This document shows, piece by piece, positions 22,397 to 31,083 of a stretch of 64,000 bases of DNA (position 1 is its first letter; every line of letters begins with the position of its first letter). The notes below the pieces were generated by a model that searched no databases, was not told the origin of the DNA, and saw only the letters and a program-made list of their open reading frames with translations. The stretch lies in the NCBI GenBank assembly GCA_008501825.1, contig QQUA01000010.1:1-64000 (forward strand), given 5' to 3'. Position numbers and translations under genes: made by a program. Source of the stretch: Planctomycetota bacterium (GTDB lineage: Bacteria; Planctomycetota; UBA1135).

Positions 22397-23587
22397 ATGA
22401 AACGACGCAAGAACGGTGAGCCGCCGGTGCTCAAGCGCAGCAACAAGGGGGGCGCCTACGCCTACGTAGGGAACCGCCAGAGGTGGTTCGGGAGCTACGA
22501 CGACCCCGAGACGCACAAGCGATTCGGTCACTTCCTCCAGATGTGGGAGGTCAACGGTGGGCAGCCGCCGCCGGAGGCCGAGCCTGGACCACAGATCACT
22601 TGTGAGACTCTCGTCGCTCTCTACCTCGCTCACTGTGAGACGCACTACCGCCGGCCAGACGGGAGGCCGACAGGGGAATCGCAGCAGGTGGCCTACACGG
22701 CGAAACCTCTGCTGCACCTCTACAGAGAGCTTCCCGCCAGGAGTTTCAGCATCCACTGCTTGAAGCGCGTCCGCGCGGCCATGGTCGATTCTGGCCTCAG
22801 CCGGAAGACCGTCAATCAGCGTGTCTGGCGAATCCGGCGGATGTTCCGATGGGCGGCGGAGGAAGAGCTCATCTCACCCGAGGTGCTGGCATCGCTCGCC
22901 GTTCTACGATCTCTTCAGGAAGGCCGCACAACCGCGCACGAGACCGATGCGGTGACCGCTGTGTCAGAGGAGCACTTCCTTGCTGTTCTTCCGTACCTCC
23001 GGACACCAGTTCGAGCGATGGTTGAGCTTCAGTGGTGGACGGGCGCAAGGCCGGGCGAGGTCAGGGAGTTCAGGCTTGCCTATCTGAGTCGAACTGACGA
23101 ATCCGTCTGGCTGTACGCACCGCCCCAGCACAAGACCCGGCATCGCGCCAAGGAAAGATGGCTCGGTATCGGACCAAAGAGCCAAGAGGTGCTCAGGCCG
23201 TTCCTGATGAGAGTCCCTCGACCCGATCCGGACAAGCCCCTCTTCTCACCGGGCGATGCGATGGAGGAGCGGCATCGTCTAGCCCGCACAAGAGGGAACG
23301 GGGGCCGGAAGGCGAGACGAGATCAGGTCGGACGTACCAAGCAGCAGTTTGCCGAGCAGTACTCTCGGTCTTCCTATCGCCATGCCATTCAGCGCGCTTG
23401 TCGCGCGGCCGGTATACCTGTATGGACGCCGCACCAGCTGCGCCACAGTGCAGCCACGCGAGTAGAATCCGCCCTCGGGAAGGAACAGGCGCGCATCGTC
23501 CTCAACCACTCGTCTCTGGATGCCACCGAGGTCTACCTTGACAGAGACATTCGCCAGGCTCTTCAGGTCATGAAGGAGCTCGGCTAA
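22397..23587 (+). CDS. Tyrosine recombinase / integrase
   Basis: A 396-residue integrase. The N-terminus (GGAYAYVGNRQRWFGSYDD) is an arm-type DNA-binding region of the kind seen in planctomycete integrases, followed by a SAM-like core-binding domain at about 60-160. The catalytic residues are present: R218 in GARPGE, H346 and R349 in HQLRH, and Y380 in EVYLD. It would integrate a mobile element at the tRNA-derived site lying 130 bases upstream. The ATG at 22397 begins the recognisable domain; ATGs at 22364 and 22376 are alternatives, and the frame stays open back through the tRNA fragment, which is not a real extension. Confidence 0.9.
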   Translation: MKRRKNGEPPVLKRSNKGGAYAYVGNRQRWFGSYDDPETHKRFGHFLQMWEVNGGQPPPEAEPGPQITCETLVALYLAHCETHYRRPDGRPTGESQQVAYTAKPLLHLYRELPARSFSIHCLKRVRAAMVDSGLSRKTVNQRVWRIRRMFRWAAEEELISPEVLASLAVLRSLQEGRTTAHETDAVTAVSEEHFLAVLPYLRTPVRAMVELQWWTGARPGEVREFRLAYLSRTDESVWLYAPPQHKTRHRAKERWLGIGPKSQEVLRPFLMRVPRPDPDKPLFSPGDAMEERHRLARTRGNGGRKARRDQVGRTKQQFAEQYSRSSYRHAIQRACRAAGIPVWTPHQLRHSAATRVESALGKEQARIVLNHSSLDATEVYLDRDIRQALQVMKELG

Positions 23588-23738
23588 CCTCGCCACTCGA
23601 TGGAGTCCTTCCTTAGATCCCGGCCGCCAGTTCGGAGCCATCTGCTCGTGTCCGAGCAGGAGACGGCATGCCAGGCGCCCAACCAGGGGCCGTGGCTCGC
23701 GTACCCCCTGTCGTGGTCGGCGATCCCCTGGCTCCCGC

Positions 23739-23996
23739 ATGACGATGTCGGCAAAACAGCGCAGGCATCTCGGGAGCCAGGCATTGCAGGAAGGGGGTCG
23801 CTTGGCTGCCGCTAGGAAGCAAGGTCAGCAGCAAGCTGCTGCCACCAGGATTGCGTTCGAGCGATTCCTTCAAGGTCGCAAGCTTGAGCTCCCTGAGAAG
23901 GAACGCGAGAGCCTCGAGAAGACGGTGATGCAATCGGCGCTGGACAAGCAAATCGTGGCAACCTCGTCCTCGCCGACATCACGCGTGACGTCCTGA
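23739..23996 (+). pseudogene. N-terminal part of a frameshifted ParB-like gene
   Basis: An 85-residue frame of charged helix (LQEGGRLAAARKQGQQQAAA, then EKERESLEKTVMQSALDKQ). It ends out of frame with the downstream ParB-like frame. Inserting one A in the AAA run near 23950 joins them as ALDKQNRGNLVLADITRDVL, which reads as a natural sequence. I therefore regard 23739-24979 as one original gene with a single-base deletion. Confidence 0.5.
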
Positions 23997-24007
23997 ACAC
24001 TGCTCTG

Positions 24008-24979
24008 GTGTCCTTCCTGTCGCCTACCCAGCAGCAGGAGGTCATCGATACCGCCGGAAAGAGACTCGATGCCTTTCACCTGTTGGGCGACTTGTACTCC
24101 GGTGCGGTCGACCTCTGCATTCGAGCCACACTGGCAGATCTTGAACTCAAGTCTCAGGCGATCAAGGCAGCCGAAGCACAATCACACCGAGAACGGCTGA
24201 GGCAGCTTCCAGACAGCGTTCAGCTTGCCGTAGCAAAGGGAGACATTTCCATGGGGCATGGACTGCTCATTCTTGCGTTGTCCAGCCCCCTCGCTCAGGT
24301 GAAGCTAGCAGAGCTCATAGTCGAGAACGACCTGACAGTGGAAGCGACCGGGATAATCGCCATGTGGTCCAGAGGGAAGAGCCCGCCCTCTCCCGTTGAT
24401 GAGCCTGAACTGCGCGCACTGTGGCAGCAGTTGGCTCCCTTGACTAAGGACCAGGAATCGGGAGATCCTGGGACCATGACGATTGAAGGAGCTGAGGCGG
24501 CTCCAACACCATCAGAGGACGACCCGGAGCATGCCGACAGCGAAGAGCAGCTCGATCTAGCGGAGGCGTCCGCAGCGGCCCGTGCCACGGTCGCCCACGC
24601 GTTGACCGCGACACTGAGTAGTCCGGGTATCGACCAGGATTTTGATGCTGCATTCGAGGCCATTGAGTCCACGCACGATTGTTCGCGAAACGTGGTCCTA
24701 TCCAGCCTCGAGGAGTACTTGGGTAGATTGGAGGGAACCTCATTCGGCTCTATCAAGAAGAACAAGAGGTTCGCCGCGAAACTCAACCGCGCTCTACGGC
24801 AGCTTGATTGCCAACTGGTCTGCCAGAGCTGCGGCAACCCGGCCTCTCTTCGCGTGGAGCCCGGGAACTCTCCACACGGTTCGTTCCAGTTCCTCCACAG
24901 CACTCTCGAGGGGCGTCGCAACGTCCCCCACATGGGCCGGGCCACGATCCCTAAGCTCGTGGTTGCTCGCCGCAGCTGA
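24008..24979 (+). CDS. ParB/KorB HTH-like protein, probably 5' frameshifted
   Basis: Residues about 60-115 (RQLPDSVQLAVAKGDISMGH, then VKLAELIVENDLTVEATG) match the helix-turn-helix region of ParB/Spo0J-type centromere-binding proteins, with the typical SMGH. The N-terminal CTP-binding ParB domain is not recognisable. The C-terminus carries CQLVCQSCGNPASL, a possible zinc site. The GTG at 24008 is unlikely to be the original start because the same frame stays open to about 23892 and joins an upstream frame by a one-base slip. It lies just after the integrase gene, so an element maintenance or partition role is possible. Confidence 0.55.
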   Translation: MSFLSPTQQQEVIDTAGKRLDAFHLLGDLYSGAVDLCIRATLADLELKSQAIKAAEAQSHRERLRQLPDSVQLAVAKGDISMGHGLLILALSSPLAQVKLAELIVENDLTVEATGIIAMWSRGKSPPSPVDEPELRALWQQLAPLTKDQESGDPGTMTIEGAEAAPTPSEDDPEHADSEEQLDLAEASAAARATVAHALTATLSSPGIDQDFDAAFEAIESTHDCSRNVVLSSLEEYLGRLEGTSFGSIKKNKRFAAKLNRALRQLDCQLVCQSCGNPASLRVEPGNSPHGSFQFLHSTLEGRRNVPHMGRATIPKLVVARRS

Positions 24980-25041
24980 TAGCGAGTCGCTGTAAGTTGT
25001 TGCTGTGAATAGCTTTAGGTGTCTTCATCGTTTGCGGTTGC

Positions 25042-25066
25042 GTGTAGGCTACAGTGTAGCCTACAC
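25042..25066. promoter_or_regulatory. Perfect 10-bp dyad upstream of AbiEi-like gene
   Basis: GTGTAGGCTA at 25042-25051 and its exact reverse complement TAGCCTACAC at 25057-25066 are separated by five bases. It lies about 130 bases before the start of the winged-helix protein gene at 25196 and is a good operator candidate. Confidence 0.55.
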
Positions 25067-25195
25067 TGGGCGTGATGAGGCATTCCCTCGTGCATGTCCA
25101 TGGATACACACCGACCGGGGCGATGCCTCCTGACCTCAGGCGCTCCGGCATGCGGCCGGTTTGCGTTCTTCACGTGAGCCGTGCTACGGTCAACT

Positions 25196-25888
25196 ATGGC
25201 GACGATTCGAGAACCAAAGTGGAAGCTGTGGCTTCGCCAGCTAGAGAGTGTTGAGACCAACCCATTTACTGTCGCTGATGCAGCGTCCGTGTTGTTGCGG
25301 CCCTCGACTCCGCCAGCAGTCATACTCTGCAACCTCTGTGCCCGGGGTTTCTTGCACCGGGTCGAGCCTGGGCGGTACTTCCGCCACGTCGAACCATCTG
25401 GTCGCGGCTCCCTGTTCACCAAGGACCTAACGCTCAACGCCTGCGAGGATGACGACCTCACGCTGTTCACGGATGGGGTGATCGCGGGGGTCACTCGTCT
25501 CGGGCTGGAACCCGAGAGCACCGAGCGCTACGAGTTCCTCAACAATCACATCTTGTGGAACCAGTGGCGGCTTCAAAGTGGGGACCCGGACCTTCTGCGG
25601 TGGCGACCAACTCGGCCGACCGTGAGCCGATTTGTCCTGTTCCAGTCCATCGACGAAGACTCTGCCCGGATTGTTCGTGACTCTATCGATGTCACCTACG
25701 AGGAGAAGGCCGCCGATGAGGATGTCCGTGCGGCCGTCGATGCCATGCTCCAGCTATGGGTGTGTGGCCTGTACGCGAAGGACGGCTTCGTGCCGATTCT
25801 GAACGAGACGACAGGCCAACCGATGTACCCCGACTTCATCGCGTCCGAAGGACCTGACCTGAAGCTCATCCACTCCACGCCCACCTAG
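25196..25888 (+). CDS. AbiEi-like winged-helix regulator, no toxin partner seen
   Basis: A 230-residue protein whose first 65 residues (PFTVADAASVLLRPSTPPAV, then RGFLHRVEPGRYF) follow the winged-helix pattern at the N-terminus of type IV antitoxin AbiEi-like regulators. The rest is alpha/beta with many acidic residues and is not recognised. ATG 25196 is preferred to the frame start at 25181. A perfect dyad lies upstream. No nucleotidyltransferase-type AbiEii partner follows; the next gene is on the other strand. Assignment rests on pattern only. Confidence 0.5.
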   Translation: MATIREPKWKLWLRQLESVETNPFTVADAASVLLRPSTPPAVILCNLCARGFLHRVEPGRYFRHVEPSGRGSLFTKDLTLNACEDDDLTLFTDGVIAGVTRLGLEPESTERYEFLNNHILWNQWRLQSGDPDLLRWRPTRPTVSRFVLFQSIDEDSARIVRDSIDVTYEEKAADEDVRAAVDAMLQLWVCGLYAKDGFVPILNETTGQPMYPDFIASEGPDLKLIHSTPT

Positions 25889-26001
25889 CTAGTCCGGCGA
25901 GGGACTCCTCTCGATCCGTCCACCAGTTCCTCCGTGACGCCTCCTGGCCGCATTCCTCCAGTCGCGGTGAGAGGAATAGGCCTCTCGGCCATCAAGAAGG
26001 G

Positions 26002-26760
26002 CTAGTACTTGCAACCGAGTTCCTGTTTCAGGTCGTCTCTGGATTTCGTCGGGTCGATATCTTTGATGTACTCGGCCCACAGCTCAGATCCGCTCCCACC
26101 GTTGAACAAGTAGGCTGCTCCAGTCTTTAGACCGAGGCGACGGACAAAGTCCTTGCCACTGTCAGTGGCCTGATCCTCCATGACAACAAGGACTTGTTTC
26201 GAGGCTTGAAGGTCTACAACCTCCTCAACGAGCGTAGGTTGTCCGGTGAATCGGCCCTGTGAGTCGCCAAGGCCAAACTTCATCAGTCCTGTCCTGATGG
26301 AGTTGTTGGCGTAGTTGAAGACAACGGTCTCGACATCAAGCTCCCGCTCGATCTGCGTACATCCAAAGAGATTCGCGAGTGCGGGATTCGACAAGGAAAG
26401 ATCAACTTGCTGCACTAAGGTAGCGTCGTCTCCGGACACATCGTAGGCGCCTCCGATGTCCAGCTTGCCGTTCAAGAGCCACGGCTCTTCAGGGTCGAGA
26501 ATCGACCTCACAATCGTGATCCTCTCGTGACGATTGGCGTCCTCGTCTTGCTCTTGGTTCTCGTAGCGGTAGAGAGTGTGGCCATCAACAACCACGACCT
26601 CGTTCGCCTTGGCCTGGATCGGCTCAGGTTCTTCAGCGGGTTCCGGTTCCGGCTGCTCGGATGTCGTAGCAGCCTGGACTTGCTTGTCTTCCGACGTCTT
26701 TTCTGAGCAGCCAGTGCCAAGGACGCACAAGAGGAATAGAAGGGGAGCTGAGCGGAGCAT
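26002..26760 (-). CDS. Predicted lipoprotein of unknown function
   Basis: A 252-residue protein with a lipoprotein signal: MLRSAPLLFLLCVLGTGC with the lipobox LGTGC, so Cys18 would be lipidated. An acidic Pro/Glu-rich linker (about 35-55) precedes a globular domain with many beta strands. The start ATG 26760 follows AGGTGG; a GTG at 26769 is the alternative. It is divergent from the MotA/ExbB-type operon with a 372-base gap, and together with three other exported proteins nearby suggests membership of that locus. No family recognised. Confidence 0.7.
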   Translation of the reverse strand: MLRSAPLLFLLCVLGTGCSEKTSEDKQVQAATTSEQPEPEPAEEPEPIQAKANEVVVVDGHTLYRYENQEQDEDANRHERITIVRSILDPEEPWLLNGKLDIGGAYDVSGDDATLVQQVDLSLSNPALANLFGCTQIERELDVETVVFNYANNSIRTGLMKFGLGDSQGRFTGQPTLVEEVVDLQASKQVLVVMEDQATDSGKDFVRRLGLKTGAAYLFNGGSGSELWAEYIKDIDPTKSRDDLKQELGCKY

Positions 26761-27132
26761 GACGACCACCTAGAAGGTTACTTGGGAAGGTGCGATCACT
26801 GCGTGATTGTAGCTGCGGGCCCATGAAGCGGCGAATTCTCTAGCCGGAGGTGCCCCAAGTCGAAGCGTGCCTGGCCTTCAACTTCGGGAAGAAGTGCCCG
26901 AGCGTAGCAAGGGATCGGTCCTGGAGATGTCCCCGCCATGACTCGGCGATCGCCCCGAACGCCAAGTAGCCGCCGACAGTACAATGGCACCGTGCGAATC
27001 CGCCCCTGGCACGTTCCAAGGCTCTAGGAGCTTCCAATGCGCGGGCCGGTCGGGTTCCATCGCGACAACCACGGTTGAGAGTGACCTGCACCCGGCTGCA
27101 CCTTGTCACATCCTGGGTCTGAGGGAGGAAAG
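26761..27132. other. Divergent promoter region
   Basis: This stretch separates the leftward lipoprotein gene from the rightward proton-channel operon. It probably carries both promoters. Open frames across it only overlap the start of the proton-channel gene on the wrong strand. I see no strong repeat. Confidence 0.4.
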
Positions 27133-28716
27133 ATGTCAGATACTGGCCCAGAGCAGCAAGACGAACCCAAGGCCTCGCGCCTAGACCGGCCTCGATCATC
27201 ACCGAGGCAAACTCGACATTCCGTGCAAACGGCGGGGCTTCCCAAGGCCCCGGGCATAGTCCGTGTTTCGCCAGGCGCCCTCCAGCTCGTGGCTGCCGTG
27301 CTAGGCGTAGCCTTGGGCTTAGCACTATCCTTCACGATACAGGCTACTTCCGATCCTGGATCATTGATGGGGCGACTATTCGCCCTGAGTACGATTCAGG
27401 GGCTTATCCCCGCCGCCATGGTCGTGATGCTCTGCTGGGGGATCTGTCTCTGCCTCCTCCGATTCTGGCGCCTAGTTTCGGCAGAGGGCCTCACCAAGAG
27501 CTCCGTGGCGACGAGGCTACTCCAAGACCTAGAACGCCAGTCGAGCACCGAGGTTCTTGAGCGCATCGAGAAGGCCGACGTCCGCGACGCCAGCCCCTTG
27601 GTGCGCCGCGTGCGAGTTGTATTGAGGCAGTGGGTCGCTAGGCCAAGCCTCCAGGATTCGCTGTCGCTGATGCAACAGCAGTCGATTGCGGAAGCCGAAG
27701 AGATCCAGCATGCCTTTGGAGTCGTCAAGACGTTTGTCTGGGCGCTGCCCGTCGTAGGGCTCATCGGTACCGTGATTGGGATCGCGCTAGCAGTGGGTGA
27801 CTTTGGCAGCTTGCTGGAAGGCGACGTTGAAGACGTTGCCGTGATCAAGAACAGCCTCGTTCAGGTTACGGGTGGGCTTGCCTTCGCGTTTACCACCACT
27901 CTGTTGGGGCTAGCTGGCGCGTTGGTTCTTGCATTGCCATCTGCCGCTCTTCAGTCACGAGAAGAACGGTTGGTGACGCGCAATGAGAAGCAAGTGACCG
28001 ATGTCTTCCTGCCGGTACTGCAGCGCCTGTACCCGGAGCAAGTAAGTACATCATCGCCGGACGAGGTCGAGGAACTCTCACAAACTCTCAGGCAAGCAGC
28101 CAAGAACGTCGTGCTTGCTGCTGGAGACGCGGCTCAGGAATTGATGGCTGAAGGAAAGCGTCGATTCGAGGAGTGGCACCAAGGCATTGTCAAGACACAT
28201 CAGGAAGCAGCTGACGACGTAGAGAAAGCCGTTCAATCCGCAGCCCAACTAGGGGCTATGGAGGCCCAATTCAAAGACACGAGCGAGTTGCTCTTGTCAG
28301 CGCTCAAACAGGTTACGGAGGCGTCCTCAGGTATCGCTGCCAACCACTCGTCAGTGGCCAGCACAATTAGCCACTTGGCCCAGAGCAACTTTGCAAAGGA
28401 TGTCGTCGCTCTGCAAAACACCCTTGCTTCCATCGGAACTCAAACCACGGAGTCCAGCGAAGCCTTGCAGGCCCTATCCAAAACAACTGAACAGGTGCTC
28501 GAATGCCAGCGGTCACTTCAAGAGAGCCTTCTCAAGTTGGAGTCTATGCAAATGCCAACAGCGTTGCGTGAACTGCGAAAAACGTTGGATCACGTCTCGG
28601 TCGTGCTTGCTAGCTTCCAAGAGCCCGTTGTCTTCCAGGCGGTTCGAATGAGTGCGGTTGTCGATGCCAATCGTCCAACCGAACGAGATGACGACAACAG
28701 CGTCCGGGATGAATAG
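27133..28716 (+). CDS. MotA/TolQ/ExbB-type proton channel with long cytoplasmic tail
   Basis: A 527-residue inner-membrane protein. Four membrane segments are visible at about 48-68, 90-110, 198-222 and 246-270, in the MotA/ExbB order (two, cytoplasmic loop, two). The third carries LPVVGLIGTVIGIALAV and the fourth FAFTTTLLGLAGALVLALP, the conserved pore motifs of the family. Residues 271-527 are a long, mostly helical, Gln/Ser/Ala-rich tail that would lie in the cytoplasm, longer than in ExbB or TolQ and reminiscent of ZorA. The ATG follows GGGAGGAAAG. It leads an operon with an anchored periplasmic protein and two ExbD-like proteins. Expected role: proton-motive-force driven stator. The usual Zorya partners are absent. 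Confidence 0.85.
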   Translation: MSDTGPEQQDEPKASRLDRPRSSPRQTRHSVQTAGLPKAPGIVRVSPGALQLVAAVLGVALGLALSFTIQATSDPGSLMGRLFALSTIQGLIPAAMVVMLCWGICLCLLRFWRLVSAEGLTKSSVATRLLQDLERQSSTEVLERIEKADVRDASPLVRRVRVVLRQWVARPSLQDSLSLMQQQSIAEAEEIQHAFGVVKTFVWALPVVGLIGTVIGIALAVGDFGSLLEGDVEDVAVIKNSLVQVTGGLAFAFTTTLLGLAGALVLALPSAALQSREERLVTRNEKQVTDVFLPVLQRLYPEQVSTSSPDEVEELSQTLRQAAKNVVLAAGDAAQELMAEGKRRFEEWHQGIVKTHQEAADDVEKAVQSAAQLGAMEAQFKDTSELLLSALKQVTEASSGIAANHSSVASTISHLAQSNFAKDVVALQNTLASIGTQTTESSEALQALSKTTEQVLECQRSLQESLLKLESMQMPTALRELRKTLDHVSVVLASFQEPVVFQAVRMSAVVDANRPTERDDDNSVRDE

Positions 28717-28733
28717 TCAAGCGAGGCCAACTG

Positions 28734-29825
28734 ATGAAACTGAAATTCTCACTGGCGTGCGCATTTCTTGCGCTGGCCGTCGGGGCTGCCTTCTTCGTAA
28801 TGAGAGGAAGAGAAAGCAAGGCATGGAAGGAAACTGAGGCAACGGATACTCAGGCCGCGTACGAGGAGTTCATCGAGGAGTTCCCGAGTAATGAGAACGT
28901 CTCTATAGCGAAGGAGCGGCAGGCAGCTCTACACGAGGCTCAAATGTGGGACGAGGCAGTTGCAGCGTCAACAGTTGACGCCTTCGCTGAATTCATCGAG
29001 ACGTTTCCCGCGAGTGCCAGGATTGACCAGGCTCGAGCCTCGATCAATGCCATCGTCGTACGCGCGGCGTGTCAGGCCTATCTTGCCGAACCCAGAGACC
29101 AGGAGGAGGGCGGATTCGAGGGGAGCGCATCTGCGGATGAGCTGGAAGTGATTGCCCTGGACGCTCAGGTGGAACGCCCTGGAGACCTTGCGAAGTATCG
29201 CATTGCTTTGGACATCCTCGCACTAGCGTGCCGACAGGCAGGTGCTGCACCTGTCAAGACATCATTTTCTGGAATTCAGCCAGAGCCTGGCGAGGACTGT
29301 ATGCGGCTGGGTTCACATGCCATGTCTTCTGGCCTGTCTATGTCTGGCACAGTGCAGTCGGCCGGTATGGAGCTTTCGCTCGCCGGCATCGTCGTTCCGC
29401 CGGATGGTCGCCTTAGCAATGCCATCGCCCTAGGCGAGGGACGGCTTCCGATCAATGATGTGGACGGCGCAAAGCGCAACTTCTCTGGCAATATCGCGAT
29501 CGAGGGCAACCAGTCCACCCTAGTGGCGTTTACGGAGCTGCCCGATGAGTGGGTGTTCTACAAGACAGGAGGGTTTGGCGCAGCTGCGGGCGAAGGCAGT
29601 GGAATCGTCCTGCCTAATGGACGCGGAACGATCGTCCGGTTCAGAGGCCGTGTGGATGGCTATTACCCGGGATACGTTTTTAAAGGAGCTGAGGACTATC
29701 CACTCGCGTTCGTGCTTATCGATGGAATCGGTCTAACGTACCTCTGCGGAAATGGATCCGTTACTAGCGCAAGCGGTGACACGTGGAGTTTCCCTCCAGG
29801 CAATGGTGAGCCCAAGAGCCGCTGA
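28734..29825 (+). CDS. Membrane-anchored periplasmic protein with helical repeats
   Basis: A 363-residue protein with one N-terminal hydrophobic segment (residues 4-23, FSLACAFLALAVGAAFFV) that anchors or exports it. Residues about 30-110 hold two copies of a repeat of about 40 residues with pattern W..A..t....a...Fi..fP.s..i..a (AAYEEFIEEFPSNENV and DAFAEFIETFPASARI). The same repeat occurs in the ankyrin lipoprotein at 36359-38251. The C-terminal half is beta-rich and glycine-rich, unrecognised. It sits 17 bases after the proton-channel gene and 7 before the first ExbD-like gene, so it is an integral operon member. Confidence 0.7.
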   Translation: MKLKFSLACAFLALAVGAAFFVMRGRESKAWKETEATDTQAAYEEFIEEFPSNENVSIAKERQAALHEAQMWDEAVAASTVDAFAEFIETFPASARIDQARASINAIVVRAACQAYLAEPRDQEEGGFEGSASADELEVIALDAQVERPGDLAKYRIALDILALACRQAGAAPVKTSFSGIQPEPGEDCMRLGSHAMSSGLSMSGTVQSAGMELSLAGIVVPPDGRLSNAIALGEGRLPINDVDGAKRNFSGNIAIEGNQSTLVAFTELPDEWVFYKTGGFGAAAGEGSGIVLPNGRGTIVRFRGRVDGYYPGYVFKGAEDYPLAFVLIDGIGLTYLCGNGSVTSASGDTWSFPPGNGEPKSR

Positions 29826-29832
29826 GTAGGCA

Positions 29833-30369
29833 ATGAGTTTACGAGTACGAGTCAGCGAGGCAGGAGCGCCTGACCAGTTTGATCTACTGCCGTTTGTTTC
29901 ACTCATGATGGTCGTGCTCGCAACCTTGTTGTTCATCACCATGGCCGTGGCTTCTGTGAACCTCGGAGCTGGAGCAGCTGAGGGTTGGATCCCAATGAAG
30001 GACGAAGAGGCGACGCAGAAGACGCCTGTCCTAGTAGAGTGGGATGGCGACAGCGCCATTATTCATCGGACTACGGGAAAGCAGGCGATCCAGCTGGGAG
30101 AGGACCCAGAGCGTTGGTTCGCGCAGGAACACCGGCCCGGGGCTCTATCGCCAACATGGGACTTCCGGAATCGGGAAATGAAGTCGTGCCTACAGGAGCT
30201 CGAGAAGCAGAAGACGTCGCACTATGTCCTCTTCGCTGTTCGCCCGAGTGGATTTGACAACTTCCAGTCTCTGGCTTCGATATTCCGAGATAGAGATGTC
30301 GGCATTGGTTATGAGCCGCTCGAGCAAGGCAAGGTAGTTCGTTTGCGCTTGAACGAAGGAGAGCAGTGA
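29833..30369 (+). CDS. ExbD/TolR-like protein lacking the canonical Asp
   Basis: A 178-residue protein with a single membrane segment at about 18-42 (LLPFVSLMMVVLATLLFITM). It aligns with the ExbD transmembrane start TPFIDVMLVLL, but the proton-carrying Asp is replaced by Ser23 (PFVS instead of PFID); an Asp at position 17 lies just outside. The rest would be periplasmic, with a beta-alpha pattern ending VGIGYEPLEQGKVVRLRL as in TolR-type domains. Its stop overlaps the GTG start of a second ExbD-like gene, so the two are co-translated and probably form a mixed dimer inside the MotA/ExbB-type channel. Confidence 0.7.
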   Translation: MSLRVRVSEAGAPDQFDLLPFVSLMMVVLATLLFITMAVASVNLGAGAAEGWIPMKDEEATQKTPVLVEWDGDSAIIHRTTGKQAIQLGEDPERWFAQEHRPGALSPTWDFRNREMKSCLQELEKQKTSHYVLFAVRPSGFDNFQSLASIFRDRDVGIGYEPLEQGKVVRLRLNEGEQ

Positions 30370-31046
30370 GAGCTCGAAGTAGACTCCCAGAAGGCGGCGG
30401 TCCCTCAGGCTTGGTGCCGATGGCGGACTTGCTATCCAACACCGTGGGAATCTCAATCTTCATCCTCGCCTTTGCTGTTCTTCAGTCCGGCGGAGCATCT
30501 GTGCCCAAGCGGCTCCCGATGGAGCACAGTACGGAAGCGAAGCCGGTCTACTTCGTTTGCCAGAACGAGATGCTTCTTCCTTTGGACTCGTCGCTGACGG
30601 ACAGGCTCTACGATGATCTGGGCGAGCCCAGCTACAGCACGGCGAAGGAATGGGTTAGAAAGTTCAATGAGAAGACAGTTGGAGACTCGTTCTTTGATGT
30701 GGTTCCGCAGGGCGACGCGAGATTCAATCGTGGAGCGTTTCAGAGCGACGTCCGTCTTGAGCTGACGGCAGAGTACCGGCCAAAGCCAGAAGTTGGTGAT
30801 TCAATCGAATCGCTCTCCACAGAGACGTCAGCGTTTCATTCCCAGCTAGAAGGTCTCTCTCCCACGGAGCACTTCGCCTATTTCTTCGTCTACCCTGACA
30901 GCATTGAGCTTTTCCGCGAAGCAAGGGATCACGCCAAGATCCACTTTGGGGTTGGTTCCGGCTGGGGCCCAATGTCAGCCGGAAAGCCGATCAGGTTTAT
31001 CCTCTCGGGCGGTCGAGGAGGCGGAATCACTCCGTCAAAGCAGTAG
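30366..31046 (+). CDS. Second ExbD/TolR-like protein, Asp present
   Basis: A 226-residue protein starting at GTG 30366 (GAAGGAG upstream), overlapping the previous stop (GTGA). One membrane segment at about 18-40 begins VPMADLLSNTVGISIFILAF; Asp21 falls at the position of the essential ExbD Asp25 (P-M-A-D against P-F-I-D). The remaining 180 residues are predicted periplasmic with Cys at VYFVCQNEM and an alpha/beta pattern ending in IRFILSGGRGGG. It is the last gene of the rightward operon and converges on the large exported protein gene after 37 bases. Function inferred as the proton-carrying stub of the channel complex. Confidence 0.7.
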   Translation: MRARSRLPEGGGPSGLVPMADLLSNTVGISIFILAFAVLQSGGASVPKRLPMEHSTEAKPVYFVCQNEMLLPLDSSLTDRLYDDLGEPSYSTAKEWVRKFNEKTVGDSFFDVVPQGDARFNRGAFQSDVRLELTAEYRPKPEVGDSIESLSTETSAFHSQLEGLSPTEHFAYFFVYPDSIELFREARDHAKIHFGVGSGWGPMSAGKPIRFILSGGRGGGITPSKQ

Positions 31047-31083
31047 CTGGCCCAGATGCCTGCCAGCGACTGCGCAGGTTCTG

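Noticed and set aside
27133..31046. Zorya defence system
   Set aside because: The channel has a ZorA-like tail, but no OmpA-domain ZorB, no ZorC and no ZorD/ZorE is present; the stubs are ExbD-like and the partners are exported proteins.
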